From: Vagococcus entomophilus
GTDB taxonomy: Bacteria > Bacillota > Bacilli > Lactobacillales > Vagococcaceae
Assembly: GCF_003987595.1 (NCBI RefSeq)
Contig: NZ_NGJZ01000002.1
Coordinates: 62,001 to 126,000 of the forward strand
DNA length: 64,000 bases
Direction: 5' to 3'
The notes below the pieces were generated by a model. That model did no database searches and was not told where the DNA came from. It saw only the letters and a program-made list of their open reading frames with translations. Made by a program: the position numbers and the translations under genes. Below are positions 1-8,186 of the stretch, piece by piece. Position 1 is the first letter of the stretch, and each line of letters begins with the position of its first letter.

Positions 1-1
1 A

Positions 2-292
2 GTTTGTATTGCACGGGTGCTTGCTGTTAATCCACAAGTGATTTTGTTGGATGAACCAACGAGCGCCCTTGATCCCGTATCAAGTGGCAAAATCGAAGAA
101 ATGTTACTTGAGCTAAAAGAGAAATATACCTTGATTATTGTGACACATAACATGCAACAAGCTTCACGAATTTCTGATAAAACAGCATTTTTTCTAAATG
201 GTGAGCTTATTGAGTATGATCAAACAAGAAAAATTTTTTCAAATCCAGCTCAAGCAGCAACGGATGATTATATTTCAGGCAGGTTTGGATAG
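2..292 (+). CDS. pstB: PstB, phosphate ABC transporter ATPase (3' end only)
   Basis: This is the C-terminal 96 residues of a phosphate import ATPase; the 5' part lies before the window. The frame is already open at base 2. The visible Walker B region reads [12 protein letters not shown], followed by an H-loop ([10 protein letters not shown]), and the protein ends in the SGRFG tail usual for PstB. Identification rests on that ending and on phoU starting 19 bases downstream, the standard end of a pst operon. PstB powers high-affinity phosphate uptake at the cytoplasmic face of the PstSCA complex. Confidence 0.93.
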   Translation, partial: VCIARVLAVNPQVILLDEPTSALDPVSSGKIEEMLLELKEKYTLIIVTHNMQQASRISDKTAFFLNGELIEYDQTRKIFSNPAQAATDDYISGRFG

Positions 293-311
293 AAAGTGAG
301 GAGGGAATCAT

Positions 312-968
312 ATGCTAAGAAAGCAATTTGAAGAAGAACTAGAAAGTTTGCATGAAGAATTTTATGAAATGGGTTTAAGAGCAGGCGAAGCAGTGGCCAA
401 AGCAACGGAAGCATTTGTTAACCATGACAAAGAACTTGCAAATACGGTGATTTTAGAGGATGCACGCATCAATCAATGTGAGGTTAACTTAGAAAAGAAA
501 AGTTATGAATTGCTAGCTTTACAACAACCAGTGACAAAAAATTTACGCATATTAGTGACAATCTTAAAGGCCAGTAGTGACCTAGAAAGAATTGGAGATC
601 ATGCAGTTTCGATTGCCAAGGCAACAATTCGGGTCAAAGGTAAACAACGTGTACCCTATATTGAACAAGACATCAGTGAGATGTCAAAAGCTACATTAAG
701 AATGGTGGATGCAGTGCTGCATGCTTACATCAAAACGAATACCAAAAAAGCAAAAGAAATTGCTAAAGAAGATGATCAGATTAATGCATATTTTAAAAAA
801 ATCTATCAAAATACGCTCAAAGAAATGCGTGAAAATAAAGAGACCATTATTGGTGGCGCTGATTACTTACAAGTTGCTGGATACTTAGAACGGATTGGGG
901 ATTATGTTACCAATGTGTGTGAGTGGATTGTCTATCTAGAAACTGGGAAAATTAGTGAGTTAGGCTAA
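312..968 (+). CDS. phoU: PhoU, phosphate signalling regulator
   Basis: The product has 218 residues, the usual length for PhoU. It contains two repeats of the three-helix PhoU bundle, each with a metal-binding-like motif: ASSDLERIGDHA in the first half and GYLERIGDYVTN in the second. PhoU is known to link the Pst transporter to the PhoR kinase and to restrain phosphate-starvation signalling. Here it is the last pst gene and lies directly before the two-component system. The start ATG at 312 follows a GAGGAGGGAATC-type ribosome site. Confidence 0.96.
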   Translation: MLRKQFEEELESLHEEFYEMGLRAGEAVAKATEAFVNHDKELANTVILEDARINQCEVNLEKKSYELLALQQPVTKNLRILVTILKASSDLERIGDHAVSIAKATIRVKGKQRVPYIEQDISEMSKATLRMVDAVLHAYIKTNTKKAKEIAKEDDQINAYFKKIYQNTLKEMRENKETIIGGADYLQVAGYLERIGDYVTNVCEWIVYLETGKISELG

Positions 969-982
969 GATCAGGTAGTCTG

Positions 983-991
983 TGCTATACT
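983..991 (+). promoter_or_regulatory. Extended -10 promoter candidate before the response regulator gene
   Basis: TGcTATACT is a complete extended -10 element in the 66-base gap between phoU and the response regulator. No good -35 is visible, which extended -10 promoters tolerate. It would let the two-component system be transcribed independently of the pst operon. Inferred from motif only. Confidence 0.4.
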
Positions 992-1034
992 AAAATAGTA
1001 AAAAAGAACTGAGTAGAAGGTGGCTGACAGACCA

Positions 1035-1760
1035 ATGAAGCAAATTTTAATTGTGGATGATGAACCCTCAATCTTAACGCTTTTAAAATACAACTTAGAA
1101 AAAGAGCGTTATCAAGTAGACACAGCAAATGATGGACGAGAAGCGTTACAAAAAGCAACAACGAAGGCTTATGACTTTATTGTTCTAGATTTGATGTTGC
1201 CCTATTTAGATGGAACAGAAGTGACCAAAGAATTGCGAAGTCAAAAGATTACGACGCCAATCATTATACTGACAGCAAAAGATGAAGTCTTTGATAAAGT
1301 GGTGGCACTTGAAATGGGGGCAGATGACTATTTAACAAAACCTTTTAGTCCACGAGAATTGATTGCACGTATGAAGGCAACTTATAGAAGGTACATCAAA
1401 CAAGAGCATCAAGAAATTAGTCAAACGCTTGAAGTAGGAAAAGACAATATTTTACAAGTCGGCGCACTTACGCTCTACCCGGATGAATTTATTGCAGAAA
1501 AAAATGGCAAACCACTAACATTGACTAGGAAAGAATTTGAATTGTTAACCTATTTTATGAAACGAAAAAACCGAATTATTGATCGTGAAAGAATGCTTGT
1601 GGCACTTTGGAATGATAGTTACGTGGGACAATCACGGATTGTCGACATTCAAGTCAGTCACTTACGAGAAAAGATTGAAGACAATCCTAAAGAGCCCAAG
1701 TATTTACTCACCATTCGCGGGTTTGGTTATAAATTCCAGGAGCCAGAAAATGAAAAATAG
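1035..1760 (+). CDS. phoP: PhoP/PnpR-type response regulator
   Basis: An OmpR-family response regulator of 241 residues. The receiver domain (1-120) shows the acidic pair VDDE, phospho-acceptor D52 in IVLDLMLP, the conserved T of ILTAKD and the K of YLTKPF. A winged-helix DNA-binding domain follows, with VDIQVSHLREKIE and IRGFGYKF. The start is placed at ATG 1035: AGAAGGTGG at 1015-1023 gives good spacing, whereas GTG 1020 lies inside that ribosome site. Placement after pstB-phoU and before its kinase supports a role in phosphate starvation control. The stop overlaps the kinase start, indicating translational coupling. Confidence 0.93.
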   Translation: MKQILIVDDEPSILTLLKYNLEKERYQVDTANDGREALQKATTKAYDFIVLDLMLPYLDGTEVTKELRSQKITTPIIILTAKDEVFDKVVALEMGADDYLTKPFSPRELIARMKATYRRYIKQEHQEISQTLEVGKDNILQVGALTLYPDEFIAEKNGKPLTLTRKEFELLTYFMKRKNRIIDRERMLVALWNDSYVGQSRIVDIQVSHLREKIEDNPKEPKYLLTIRGFGYKFQEPENEK

Positions 1761-3525
1761 AGCTACTGTTAAAATCATGGGGTTGTTTCTTTGCTTTACG
1801 CTAGTTTGCATTCTTGGGGCCCAGTGGTTGAATCATTCCTTGCATCAAGAAATGATTAAGCAGCAAGTTACGAAGCTGGATCGTGAACTTGAATTGTTAG
1901 AAAAAAATATCGATTTTAAAGAAATAATAGCAAATGATCAAGTAAGCAATCTAACTGAAAGTCAAACGTTGAAAAAAGCATTAGGTGCTAAGGAAAGACT
2001 AACCGTAATAAGTCAAACAATGCAAGTAGTTGTGGACACAGAAAATACTAAAAAAATTGTTGCATCTGGAAGTCGCAAGCAACGTCCAGAAGTAGCTGCC
2101 GTTACTTCTGGAAAATCGTTGGGCTATGCGCTTAGGAACAGTACTACAATTGGAGAGAAGTTACTCTATGTAGCAAAACCTATCAAAATAAATGGTAAAA
2201 TCATCGGGATCGTACGAATTTCTGAGAAATATAGCGGGTTTTCAGAGGGAGCTAAGAAGCTAGAGACCACTCTCTTGCTCTTTGTAGGTAGTTTATTACT
2301 TCTTTTATTTTTGTTTCTTTCGTTGCTAATCTATCAACGAAATGAACCGATGCGTAAGTTGATCCCTTTATTTGATGAGTTGAGTAAGGATCCGACGAAA
2401 CGTCAACTGATTGTAGAAGACGCGACGGATTGGTTGCCGTTGTATGATTCAGCTAACCAACTAATGAAAGAAACGCATACTTTATCAAGCTTGCAAAGTG
2501 CTAGTGAAATGAAACTACGCTTTTTCTTAGAAAACTTGGCAATTGGGGTGGTTATGATTAATGAGGAAGCCCAAGTTACAACCATCAATCCTAAATGTTT
2601 TGAGCTGCTTCAAGAAGAAGCAATAAAGCCGCCCTTTCATTATCAAGAAATCATTAAAAATCCGCAAATTTTGCAACTCTTACACCAATCACGTAATCAA
2701 AAACAGGATCAGCATGAAGAAGTTCGGATTATTCGACCGCAGAGTAAAGATTTAGATGTACTTTTCCGTTATTTAAAACCAAACGATCAAGGTCAGAGTT
2801 TGATTATCGGAATTTTTTATGATTTGTCACAGATTCGTCAGTTGGAGAGAATGCAACAAGACTTTGTGGCGAATGTATCTCACGAATTGAAAACACCAGT
2901 CACATCTATATTAGGCTTTACTGAAACACTACTTGACGGGGCACAAGCCGAACCAGAAATCCGCCAAGAGTTTTTAACCATTATTCAAAAAGAAGCGGGA
3001 CGCTTACAGGAAATGATTCAAAAAATTCTGCTGCTATCACGAAATGGAGACACCTTCGAAGACATAGAAGAGGAGGTCCTATCAATAGCGGATATTTTGA
3101 AAACAGAACTTGACTTTTATCAACAAAAGATTGAAGAAAAATCATTAGTAATCGAATGTGACAATAAGCTAGTCAAAGATCGGTTATTACCTGCTAGATA
3201 CGTGCAACCAATTATCAAAAATCTTTTAGAAAATGCGATTTATTATACCGAAAATCAAGGGAAAATCAAGATCAAACTGACTCAAACGGCTGAAAATTTT
3301 TGTTTCTCTGTTCAAGATAATGGTGTTGGAATTTCTGAGAAAGACCAAGAACGAATTTTTGAACGATTTTATAGGGTGAGCAGATCACGCAATCGAAATG
3401 CTGGTGGCTCTGGTCTGGGATTGGCAATCGTGAAGCATTATGTCGATTTGTTAAAGGGTCAAATTGAGATTGAAAGTCGTCTAGGCTTAGGTACAACTAT
3501 CAAGGTAAGAATTCCAGTGCAATAG
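1750..3525 (+). CDS. phoR: PhoR/PnpS-type sensor histidine kinase
   Basis: A membrane sensor kinase of 591 residues. It has a TM segment near 9-28, an extracytoplasmic sensor region, and a second TM near 175-198 with a long leucine run. A PAS-like segment follows (FLENLAIGVVMINEE). The HisKA box FVANVSHELKTPVTSILGF has phospho-acceptor H378, and the ATPase domain shows NLLENAIYYT, DNGVGIS, ERFYR and GGSGLGLAIV. The start is ATG 1750, preceded by AGGAG with seven-base spacing and overlapping the response regulator stop by 11 bases. The frame stays open upstream to 1579, but that extension lies wholly inside the response regulator gene and is not credible. Confidence 0.93.
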   Translation: MKNRATVKIMGLFLCFTLVCILGAQWLNHSLHQEMIKQQVTKLDRELELLEKNIDFKEIIANDQVSNLTESQTLKKALGAKERLTVISQTMQVVVDTENTKKIVASGSRKQRPEVAAVTSGKSLGYALRNSTTIGEKLLYVAKPIKINGKIIGIVRISEKYSGFSEGAKKLETTLLLFVGSLLLLLFLFLSLLIYQRNEPMRKLIPLFDELSKDPTKRQLIVEDATDWLPLYDSANQLMKETHTLSSLQSASEMKLRFFLENLAIGVVMINEEAQVTTINPKCFELLQEEAIKPPFHYQEIIKNPQILQLLHQSRNQKQDQHEEVRIIRPQSKDLDVLFRYLKPNDQGQSLIIGIFYDLSQIRQLERMQQDFVANVSHELKTPVTSILGFTETLLDGAQAEPEIRQEFLTIIQKEAGRLQEMIQKILLLSRNGDTFEDIEEEVLSIADILKTELDFYQQKIEEKSLVIECDNKLVKDRLLPARYVQPIIKNLLENAIYYTENQGKIKIKLTQTAENFCFSVQDNGVGISEKDQERIFERFYRVSRSRNRNAGGSGLGLAIVKHYVDLLKGQIEIESRLGLGTTIKVRIPVQ

Positions 3526-3541
3526 CCGATAGCGTCAGTCA

Positions 3542-3569
3542 TTGTTTTTTTCAAGTCATTATGTATAAT
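3542..3569 (+). promoter_or_regulatory. Promoter of the DUF2087 gene
   Basis: TTGTTT at 3542-3547 and a consensus TATAAT at 3564-3569, 16 bases apart. The transcript would start near 3576, giving a leader of about 100 bases. Confidence 0.55.
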
Positions 3570-3580
3570 AGTGTTGTAGT

Positions 3581-3669
3581 GGGGGTAGTGAACAGCCCCC
3601 TGGACTAATCGATATAGGTTAATTCGACCAGGAGTAATCATGTTTTTGTGGTCAGAAAAGAGTTGGTAG
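3581..3669 (+). other. Leader with small hairpin and a nine-codon ORF
   Basis: Downstream of the promoter a GGGGG...CCCCC hairpin (3581-3600, eight to ten base loop) is followed by a well-spaced AGGAG (3630-3634). An ATG at 3640 opens a nine-codon frame ending TAG at 3669, just before the DUF2087 start at 3674. The small ORF has the better ribosome site. It may couple translation to the next gene or be chance. Confidence 0.3.
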
Positions 3670-3673
3670 AATC

Positions 3674-3944
3674 ATGGGAAATGAAGAACTTTTCAAAAAA
3701 TACTTTCAAGATGGAAAATTGCGACAAATTCCGAAAAAAAAATAAAGATAAACAAGAGTTATTTCGTTTTTTTGCGGAACAATTTGATGATGCGAAAATC
3801 TATACGGAAAAAGAAATCAACGAGAAACTAAAAAATTTTTATGATGATTTTGCGATAGTACGCCGTTACTTAGTGGATCATGGCTATCTACTTCGTGACC
3901 AGTATGGTAAAGAGTATCGCAAAAAGATAGACCTAGCTGAGTAA
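3674..3944 (+). pseudogene. DUF2087 family protein, frame broken at an A9 tract
   Basis: Two overlapping frames together give one small DUF2087-like protein. The first, from ATG 3674, reads MGNEELFKKYFQDGKLRQIP and hits a stop right after nine adenines (3734-3742). The second frame continues with NKDKQELFRFFAEQFDD, YTEKEINE and the family's hallmark DDFAIVRRYLVDHGYL to 3944. Removing one A would join them into an 89-residue protein of normal family length. The longest single open frame (from GTG 3648) starts with unrelated residues and is not the true N-terminus. The cause may be mutation, RNA polymerase slippage on A9 or a sequencing error. DUF2087 is a small helical domain often described as a putative RNA- or DNA-binding module. 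Confidence 0.75.
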
Positions 3945-3972
3945 TAGATGCTCAGTCAAGTCTATCTTTTTT
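3921..3972 (+). terminator. Intrinsic terminator overlapping the DUF2087 stop
   Basis: AAAGATAGAC and GTCTATCTTT form the outer stem, with CTGAG and CTCAG as an inner stem, followed by a T tract at 3966-3972. The 5' arm lies in the last codons of the DUF2087 gene. Confidence 0.75.
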
Positions 3973-3976
3973 AGTA

Positions 3977-5191
3977 TTAACGCCAAGGTGCTAGATGAAG
4001 CACCTTTTTTTTCGTTTTTGATGGAGGATTCACCTTGTTAATAGAAATACCAGCCATACTTCTTTTTTTAAGCTCTTCCACCTTTTTTTTAGGTGTACTT
4101 TTTTTTGCGGATCCATATTTTAAGTCTTGAGATTGCTCTAAGGCTAATTTTTTAGATAGTTTATGTTTAAGCTCTGTTGTTAATGGTTCGTATTGTTTGA
4201 TGAAATATTCTTTTCTGATAGAGGAAAGGTCACTTGTTGTTTTAGTCTGGTTGTCTGATCCATAGAAAATCAAAGCCTTATCAACGCGTGGCTCGAGTTT
4301 AGGAGAAAGCGATAATTGCTTACTTTTTTCTGCCAGCTGGAATAAGTGAGCTTTGATGAGGGCGGTAACGTTCTGATCGCCTAAGAGTTGTAAGTCTCCA
4401 ATTGTTTGCCAGTTTCTTGTAGCGATGATGCGTGAAGTGGGAGAAGGATTAAAAATCTGATTAGCACTGTGTTTGAGTGTAGCGATTTTTTCTTCCAATT
4501 TTTGTATATCAATTAATTTCTCACCAAGAATTTCCCTGTATAAATTTAATCTTGTGCCAGAGTATAGTTGTAATTCATTTTTTAGATGGCTTTCTGTTAG
4601 GCTATCAAGCTCCAAAAAAGGGGAAAATATATTCGTCTTTTCATTCACCTGACTTTTAAGAGTGGGACTACTTTCAAGCGCATGCTTAGAATCTAACCAG
4701 TGATTTAATTGTTTCACTAGATAATAGTTAGAAGGAGAGTCAACATCCAGCGTATTCTTCATCATCCCCTCTAGTTGAGTTTTTAAAGAAGCAAATTTTG
4801 AAGGGATTTGTTCGTTGAAATGCTGATTTAGCTGTGTATACAATTGAGGACTAGATCGTTTAACCGCAATACTTACTTCAAAATCTGAAATTTCTCTTAG
4901 TTTTTCTAGACAGATTTCTACTTGTTCTCCAGTGTAGTAAAAATTATTCTTTCTAATATGATGAATCTGATTATTTAATTCTTTAGCACTTTTAGTATAT
5001 TGTGCGTTTTTGTTCGTTAGTTCTTGACTCCATTTTTTTTCAATTGTATCCAGTATATTTTTTTCTTGTTTGTAGGAAAAATACGGAATGAGTTTTTTTT
5101 GTGCCTCTAAAAGCCAGATAGCATCTGCTTGTTTTTGTAAGTTTTGATGGAACTCGTTTAGTTGCTCTACCTGTTGTTTCATTGTATTCAT
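3977..5191 (-). CDS. Coiled-coil protein of unknown function with a basic C-terminal tail
   Basis: I do not recognise this 404-residue protein. It has no signal peptide or membrane segment. It is rich in K, E, Q and L and is predicted by eye to be largely helical and coiled-coil. The last 50 residues are strongly basic (STPKKKVEELKKR, NKVNPPSKTKKKV) and end LAPWR. The style (cytosolic, coiled-coil, charged, basic tail) matches the unknown proteins of the T4SS island that starts about 7.5 kb away. It could therefore be an orphan substrate of that system, but this is inference from composition only. It stands alone, convergent with the DUF2087 gene. The start ATG 5191 has a CGGAGC ribosome site. 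Confidence 0.7.
   Translation of the reverse strand: MNTMKQQVEQLNEFHQNLQKQADAIWLLEAQKKLIPYFSYKQEKNILDTIEKKWSQELTNKNAQYTKSAKELNNQIHHIRKNNFYYTGEQVEICLEKLREISDFEVSIAVKRSSPQLYTQLNQHFNEQIPSKFASLKTQLEGMMKNTLDVDSPSNYYLVKQLNHWLDSKHALESSPTLKSQVNEKTNIFSPFLELDSLTESHLKNELQLYSGTRLNLYREILGEKLIDIQKLEEKIATLKHSANQIFNPSPTSRIIATRNWQTIGDLQLLGDQNVTALIKAHLFQLAEKSKQLSLSPKLEPRVDKALIFYGSDNQTKTTSDLSSIRKEYFIKQYEPLTTELKHKLSKKLALEQSQDLKYGSAKKSTPKKKVEELKKRSMAGISINKVNPPSKTKKKVLHLAPWR
3987..4012 (+). terminator. Second plus-strand terminator inside the end of the minus-strand gene
   Basis: GGTGCT-agatga-AGCACC followed by eight T residues. It is a textbook plus-strand terminator, yet it lies within the last codons of the coiled-coil gene on the minus strand. 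It probably backs up the terminator at 3921. Confidence 0.6.
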
Positions 5192-5578
5192 GCTCCGTTC
5201 ATGGTTATGTTAGTACCGTCAGTTTAGCATGTAATGGAAGCAATACTTTTTTATTTTTTCTGAAACGAGAAAAGTAAGATACAAGAGTAGCTAATTAGAT
5301 GGAAAATCTATTGTGTGTGAATGAATCTTTCTTTTTTTTTTGAAATTAAAATTTATTGATTAAAATTTTGACACTTTATATTTTATATAATATTATAAAA
5401 TGAATGGATAGAAATAAAAAAACATTAATTATAATCAGTAAATATAAAAACTTTTTTATATGATTGATTATTAAATGAAGTGAAGAAAATATGTAAAAGT
5501 GATGGGGAAAGCTTCCTAATAGGATAGTATAGCAATCAGTTTTGATAGCTGACTCATATAAAAATAGGAGCGTACAGG
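5192..5578. other. AT-rich intergenic region
   Basis: This holds the upstream region of the coiled-coil gene (minus) and the promoter and 170-base leader of the ABC exporter operon (plus). Apart from that promoter I see only A/T-rich sequence and no ORF or RNA gene. Confidence 0.5.
5368..5396 (+). promoter_or_regulatory. Promoter of the ABC-2 exporter operon
   Basis: A perfect TTGACA at 5368-5373 and TATTAT at 5391-5396 with a 17-base spacer, in very AT-rich surroundings. Confidence 0.5.
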
Positions 5579-6538
5579 ATGATTGAATTAACCAATATAA
5601 AATATAGTTATAAATCCTATGTTAGAAGAGAAGGATTTATCGGGAGTTTAAGGGATTTTAAACAACGAGAGGCTATCGTACAAGATGCGGTAAAAAATAT
5701 TAACTTTACCATCCATAAAGGGGACATAATTGGATTGTTAGGCCAAAATGGAGCGGGAAAAACCACCTTAATAAAATTGATGACAGGAATATTAGAGCCA
5801 ACGGAGGGACAGATTACCATTGACGGCTTCCATCCGTTTAATAAAGAAAAAAATTTTTTGAAAGAGATTGGGGTGGTTATTGGGCAAAAAAGCCAGTTGG
5901 TCTGGGATTTGCCAGCAACTGAGACGCTACGTATGCTGCAAGTGATATATGATATTGATGAAGAAGACTTTAAGCATCGAGTAGAGGTGATGGTTGATTT
6001 GCTCAATCTAAAAGAAAAAGTCAATACGCCAGTTAGAAAGCTATCATTAGGAGAAAGAATAAAGTTTGAAATTATTTGTTCACTCATTCACTCACCCAAA
6101 GTTCTTTTCTTGGATGAGCCAACGATTGGTCTAGATATCACGAGTCAATATCATATTAGGGAATTTCTCTTGAAAATGAATCAAGAAGAAGAAACAACCA
6201 TTATTATCACAAGTCATTATATGAAAGATATTGAAGCATTGACCGAAAAAATTTTTATTATGGTGGATGGAGAAATGCTTCAAAATACGACAATACCAGA
6301 TTTAAAACGCCAATATACGGTGGATGAATCTTTTGAGATTACCTTTAAAGAGGAAGTCCCTTCTTCATTTGAACAGTATAAAGTCAAGGATAAGATCGTG
6401 ACAGTTCCCTTAGAGGAGATGGGTGCTGCTCTACAAAAAATAGAAGACTTTAAAAATATAAAAACTATTTTGAACAGTACGCCTTCATTTGAAGAGATTA
6501 TTTATCAGATATTCTCAAGTTCGGGGGGAAAAGCATGA
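5579..6538 (+). CDS. ABC-2 type exporter, ATP-binding protein
   Basis: A 319-residue ABC ATPase of the COG4586 type. Walker A is GQNGAGKTT, the signature is LSLGERIK (an S-L-G variant of LSGGQ), Walker B is VLFLDEPTIGLD, and an H-loop follows (ITSHYMKD). The N-terminus has the extra ~25 residues (YVRREGFIGSLRDFK) typical of this subfamily. It forms an operon with two six-TM-like permeases; its stop overlaps the next start by four bases. The substrate is unknown; related systems are annotated as multidrug or lipid-type exporters. The start ATG 5579 follows AGGAG. Confidence 0.9.
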   Translation: MIELTNIKYSYKSYVRREGFIGSLRDFKQREAIVQDAVKNINFTIHKGDIIGLLGQNGAGKTTLIKLMTGILEPTEGQITIDGFHPFNKEKNFLKEIGVVIGQKSQLVWDLPATETLRMLQVIYDIDEEDFKHRVEVMVDLLNLKEKVNTPVRKLSLGERIKFEIICSLIHSPKVLFLDEPTIGLDITSQYHIREFLLKMNQEEETTIIITSHYMKDIEALTEKIFIMVDGEMLQNTTIPDLKRQYTVDESFEITFKEEVPSSFEQYKVKDKIVTVPLEEMGAALQKIEDFKNIKTILNSTPSFEEIIYQIFSSSGGKA

Positions 6539-7299
6539 AAAAATATGGCTATATTTTTATGACCCAATTTCAAACGATGCTGGAGTATAAATTTCATTTA
6601 ATCACGTCCCTTTTTTCTAATTTTTTGACTATCATTATTTCCTTTTATATATGGCAATCGGTTTATATGAGTAGTGGCAAAGGAGTGATTGGAGGTTATA
6701 CGCAAGCACAAATGCTAAAGTACATTATTTTGGTCAATTTTTTGAGTATCGTGTTTTCTTTTGATTACGTTGTAAGACTCGGAGGGCTAATTAGAAGTGG
6801 CAAGTTGAGTACCTTGTTGTTAAGACCTATAAGTTTGTTGGGGGAGTCTTTTTTTAACTTTTTAGGAACGAAAATTCTCTATATTTTCTTCTTGTTACTC
6901 TCTCTTTGTTTTTTAGGAAGCACGTCCTTTCTTTTGGTTTTTCTTTATTTTTTAGTCGTGTTTGTTTTATTTTTTTTAGTGTTGTCGGCTATTGGGACAA
7001 TTGGTTTTTGGTTGATCCAAATGTGGCCGTTGCGTCCAGTGTTATCTGGTCTATATGCGCTGTTAGGGGGACTCTTTTTCCCATTAAATCTGTTGCCGCA
7101 GTCTATCTATCAAATTGTTATGTACAATCCATTTGCTTTAATTGGCTATCATACGGCAAATATTTTTCAAAATCATTATTCTACTGAAAAAGTTCTCTTT
7201 TTAACATTGATTAGTCTCATATGGGCGACGCTTTTTTATGTACTCTACGTATGGGGGCTAAAAAAAGGATTAAAAAAATATGAAGGGATGGGTGCTTAG
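6535..7299 (+). CDS. ABC-2 type exporter permease 1
   Basis: A 254-residue membrane protein with about six hydrophobic segments and the overall pattern of the COG4587 permease family. That family always pairs with a COG4586 ATPase and a second permease. It overlaps the ATPase stop (ATGA) and its own stop overlaps the GTG of the next gene, so the three genes are translationally coupled. It would form one half of the membrane channel. The protein ends in a short basic cytoplasmic tail (KKGLKKYEG). Confidence 0.87.
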   Translation: MKKYGYIFMTQFQTMLEYKFHLITSLFSNFLTIIISFYIWQSVYMSSGKGVIGGYTQAQMLKYIILVNFLSIVFSFDYVVRLGGLIRSGKLSTLLLRPISLLGESFFNFLGTKILYIFFLLLSLCFLGSTSFLLVFLYFLVVFVLFFLVLSAIGTIGFWLIQMWPLRPVLSGLYALLGGLFFPLNLLPQSIYQIVMYNPFALIGYHTANIFQNHYSTEKVLFLTLISLIWATLFYVLYVWGLKKGLKKYEGMGA

Positions 7300-8066
7300 T
7301 GAATGTGAAATTGTATAAGCAGTTACTTGCTCAAAGTATACAAGAAAGTATTGCCTATAGGAGTACCTCGGTTATTGTAGCGATATTTAGTGTGATTTTT
7401 TTTGTTACAGAGATTGTAGTGGGGGTCGTCTTGTTTGACCAGACAAGTTTGTTAGCAGGTTGGTCGAAGCAGCAATATTTTATGCTAGTCGGGGTTTCGG
7501 CTCTGATCAATAGTCTGTATCAATTTTTCTTTATTGTTTCTCATGAAAATCTAGCAGAAAGTATTATCGAAGGGGAATTAGATTATATTTTTTTAAAACC
7601 AGTTAATTCTTTTTATTTCTATGCATTTAATCGAATTGATTTACCTAGTCTAGTGAATACTGTATTGGCTGTTGTCTTGATTATTTCTCTTCAAAATAGG
7701 GTGCATGTTCTGACACTTGTATTTTTTATCTTGTCCATACTTCTTTCTGTCTGGTTTCTTTTTCTAATCAATCAAATCATTGTGACGTTCTCATTTTGGA
7801 TAGAAAAAGGAGGGAAATTTTTAGCAATTCCTGAATATCTTGCGGATATTGCAAGTAAACCATATTCGATTTATCCTAAAATGTTTATCTTTTTATTTAC
7901 ATGGATCTGTCCTTTTTTTCTAGCATTTAATATGCCAGTATTACTTTTGAAGCAAACTGGCTATTGGAAGCAGCTACTCTATTTCTTAGTATTTGTGTTT
8001 CTTTTACATAAATTTGCCACATATTTATGGCGTAAAGGGTTAAGAAAGTACCAATCAAGTAATTGA
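7299..8066 (+). CDS. ABC-2 type exporter permease 2
   Basis: A 255-residue polytopic membrane protein of the COG3694 type, the partner permease of the preceding gene. It starts with GTG at 7299, inside the TAG stop of permease 1. Like permease 1 it ends in a basic tail (WRKGLRKYQ), consistent with common ancestry of the two halves. An intrinsic terminator begins within its last codons, so the operon has three genes. Confidence 0.87.
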   Translation: MNVKLYKQLLAQSIQESIAYRSTSVIVAIFSVIFFVTEIVVGVVLFDQTSLLAGWSKQQYFMLVGVSALINSLYQFFFIVSHENLAESIIEGELDYIFLKPVNSFYFYAFNRIDLPSLVNTVLAVVLIISLQNRVHVLTLVFFILSILLSVWFLFLINQIIVTFSFWIEKGGKFLAIPEYLADIASKPYSIYPKMFIFLFTWICPFFLAFNMPVLLLKQTGYWKQLLYFLVFVFLLHKFATYLWRKGLRKYQSSN

Positions 8067-8079
8067 TTGGTACTTTTTT
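8048..8079 (+). terminator. Terminator of the ABC-2 exporter operon
   Basis: A perfect 11-bp stem GTACCAATCAA / TTGATTGGTAC with a GTAA loop and six T residues, overlapping the stop codon. Confidence 0.88.
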
Positions 8080-8141
8080 AACCCTTTTATTTTTCAGAAG
8101 AGAAGCAACTAATTTTTTATAAAAATCTCTATCTTTTTCTA

Positions 8142-8173
8142 TTGTTAACTTGTATAATATTTTTAGTTTACAA
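8142..8173 (+). promoter_or_regulatory. BirA-type biotin operator overlapping the bioB promoter
   Basis: TTGTTAAC (8142-8149) and GTTTACAA (8166-8173) form an inverted repeat with a 16-base spacer, matching the known Firmicutes BirA box. A TATAAT (8153-8158) lies in the spacer, so repressor binding would block the promoter. A bifunctional BirA with a DNA-binding domain is encoded at 39758-40747. Confidence 0.75.
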
Positions 8174-8186
8174 TTAGGAGGAGAAT

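Noticed and set aside
1579-1749. 57-residue N-terminal extension of the histidine kinase frame
   Set aside because: It lies entirely inside the response regulator gene in another frame; ATG 1750 has a ribosome site and a normal first TM helix.
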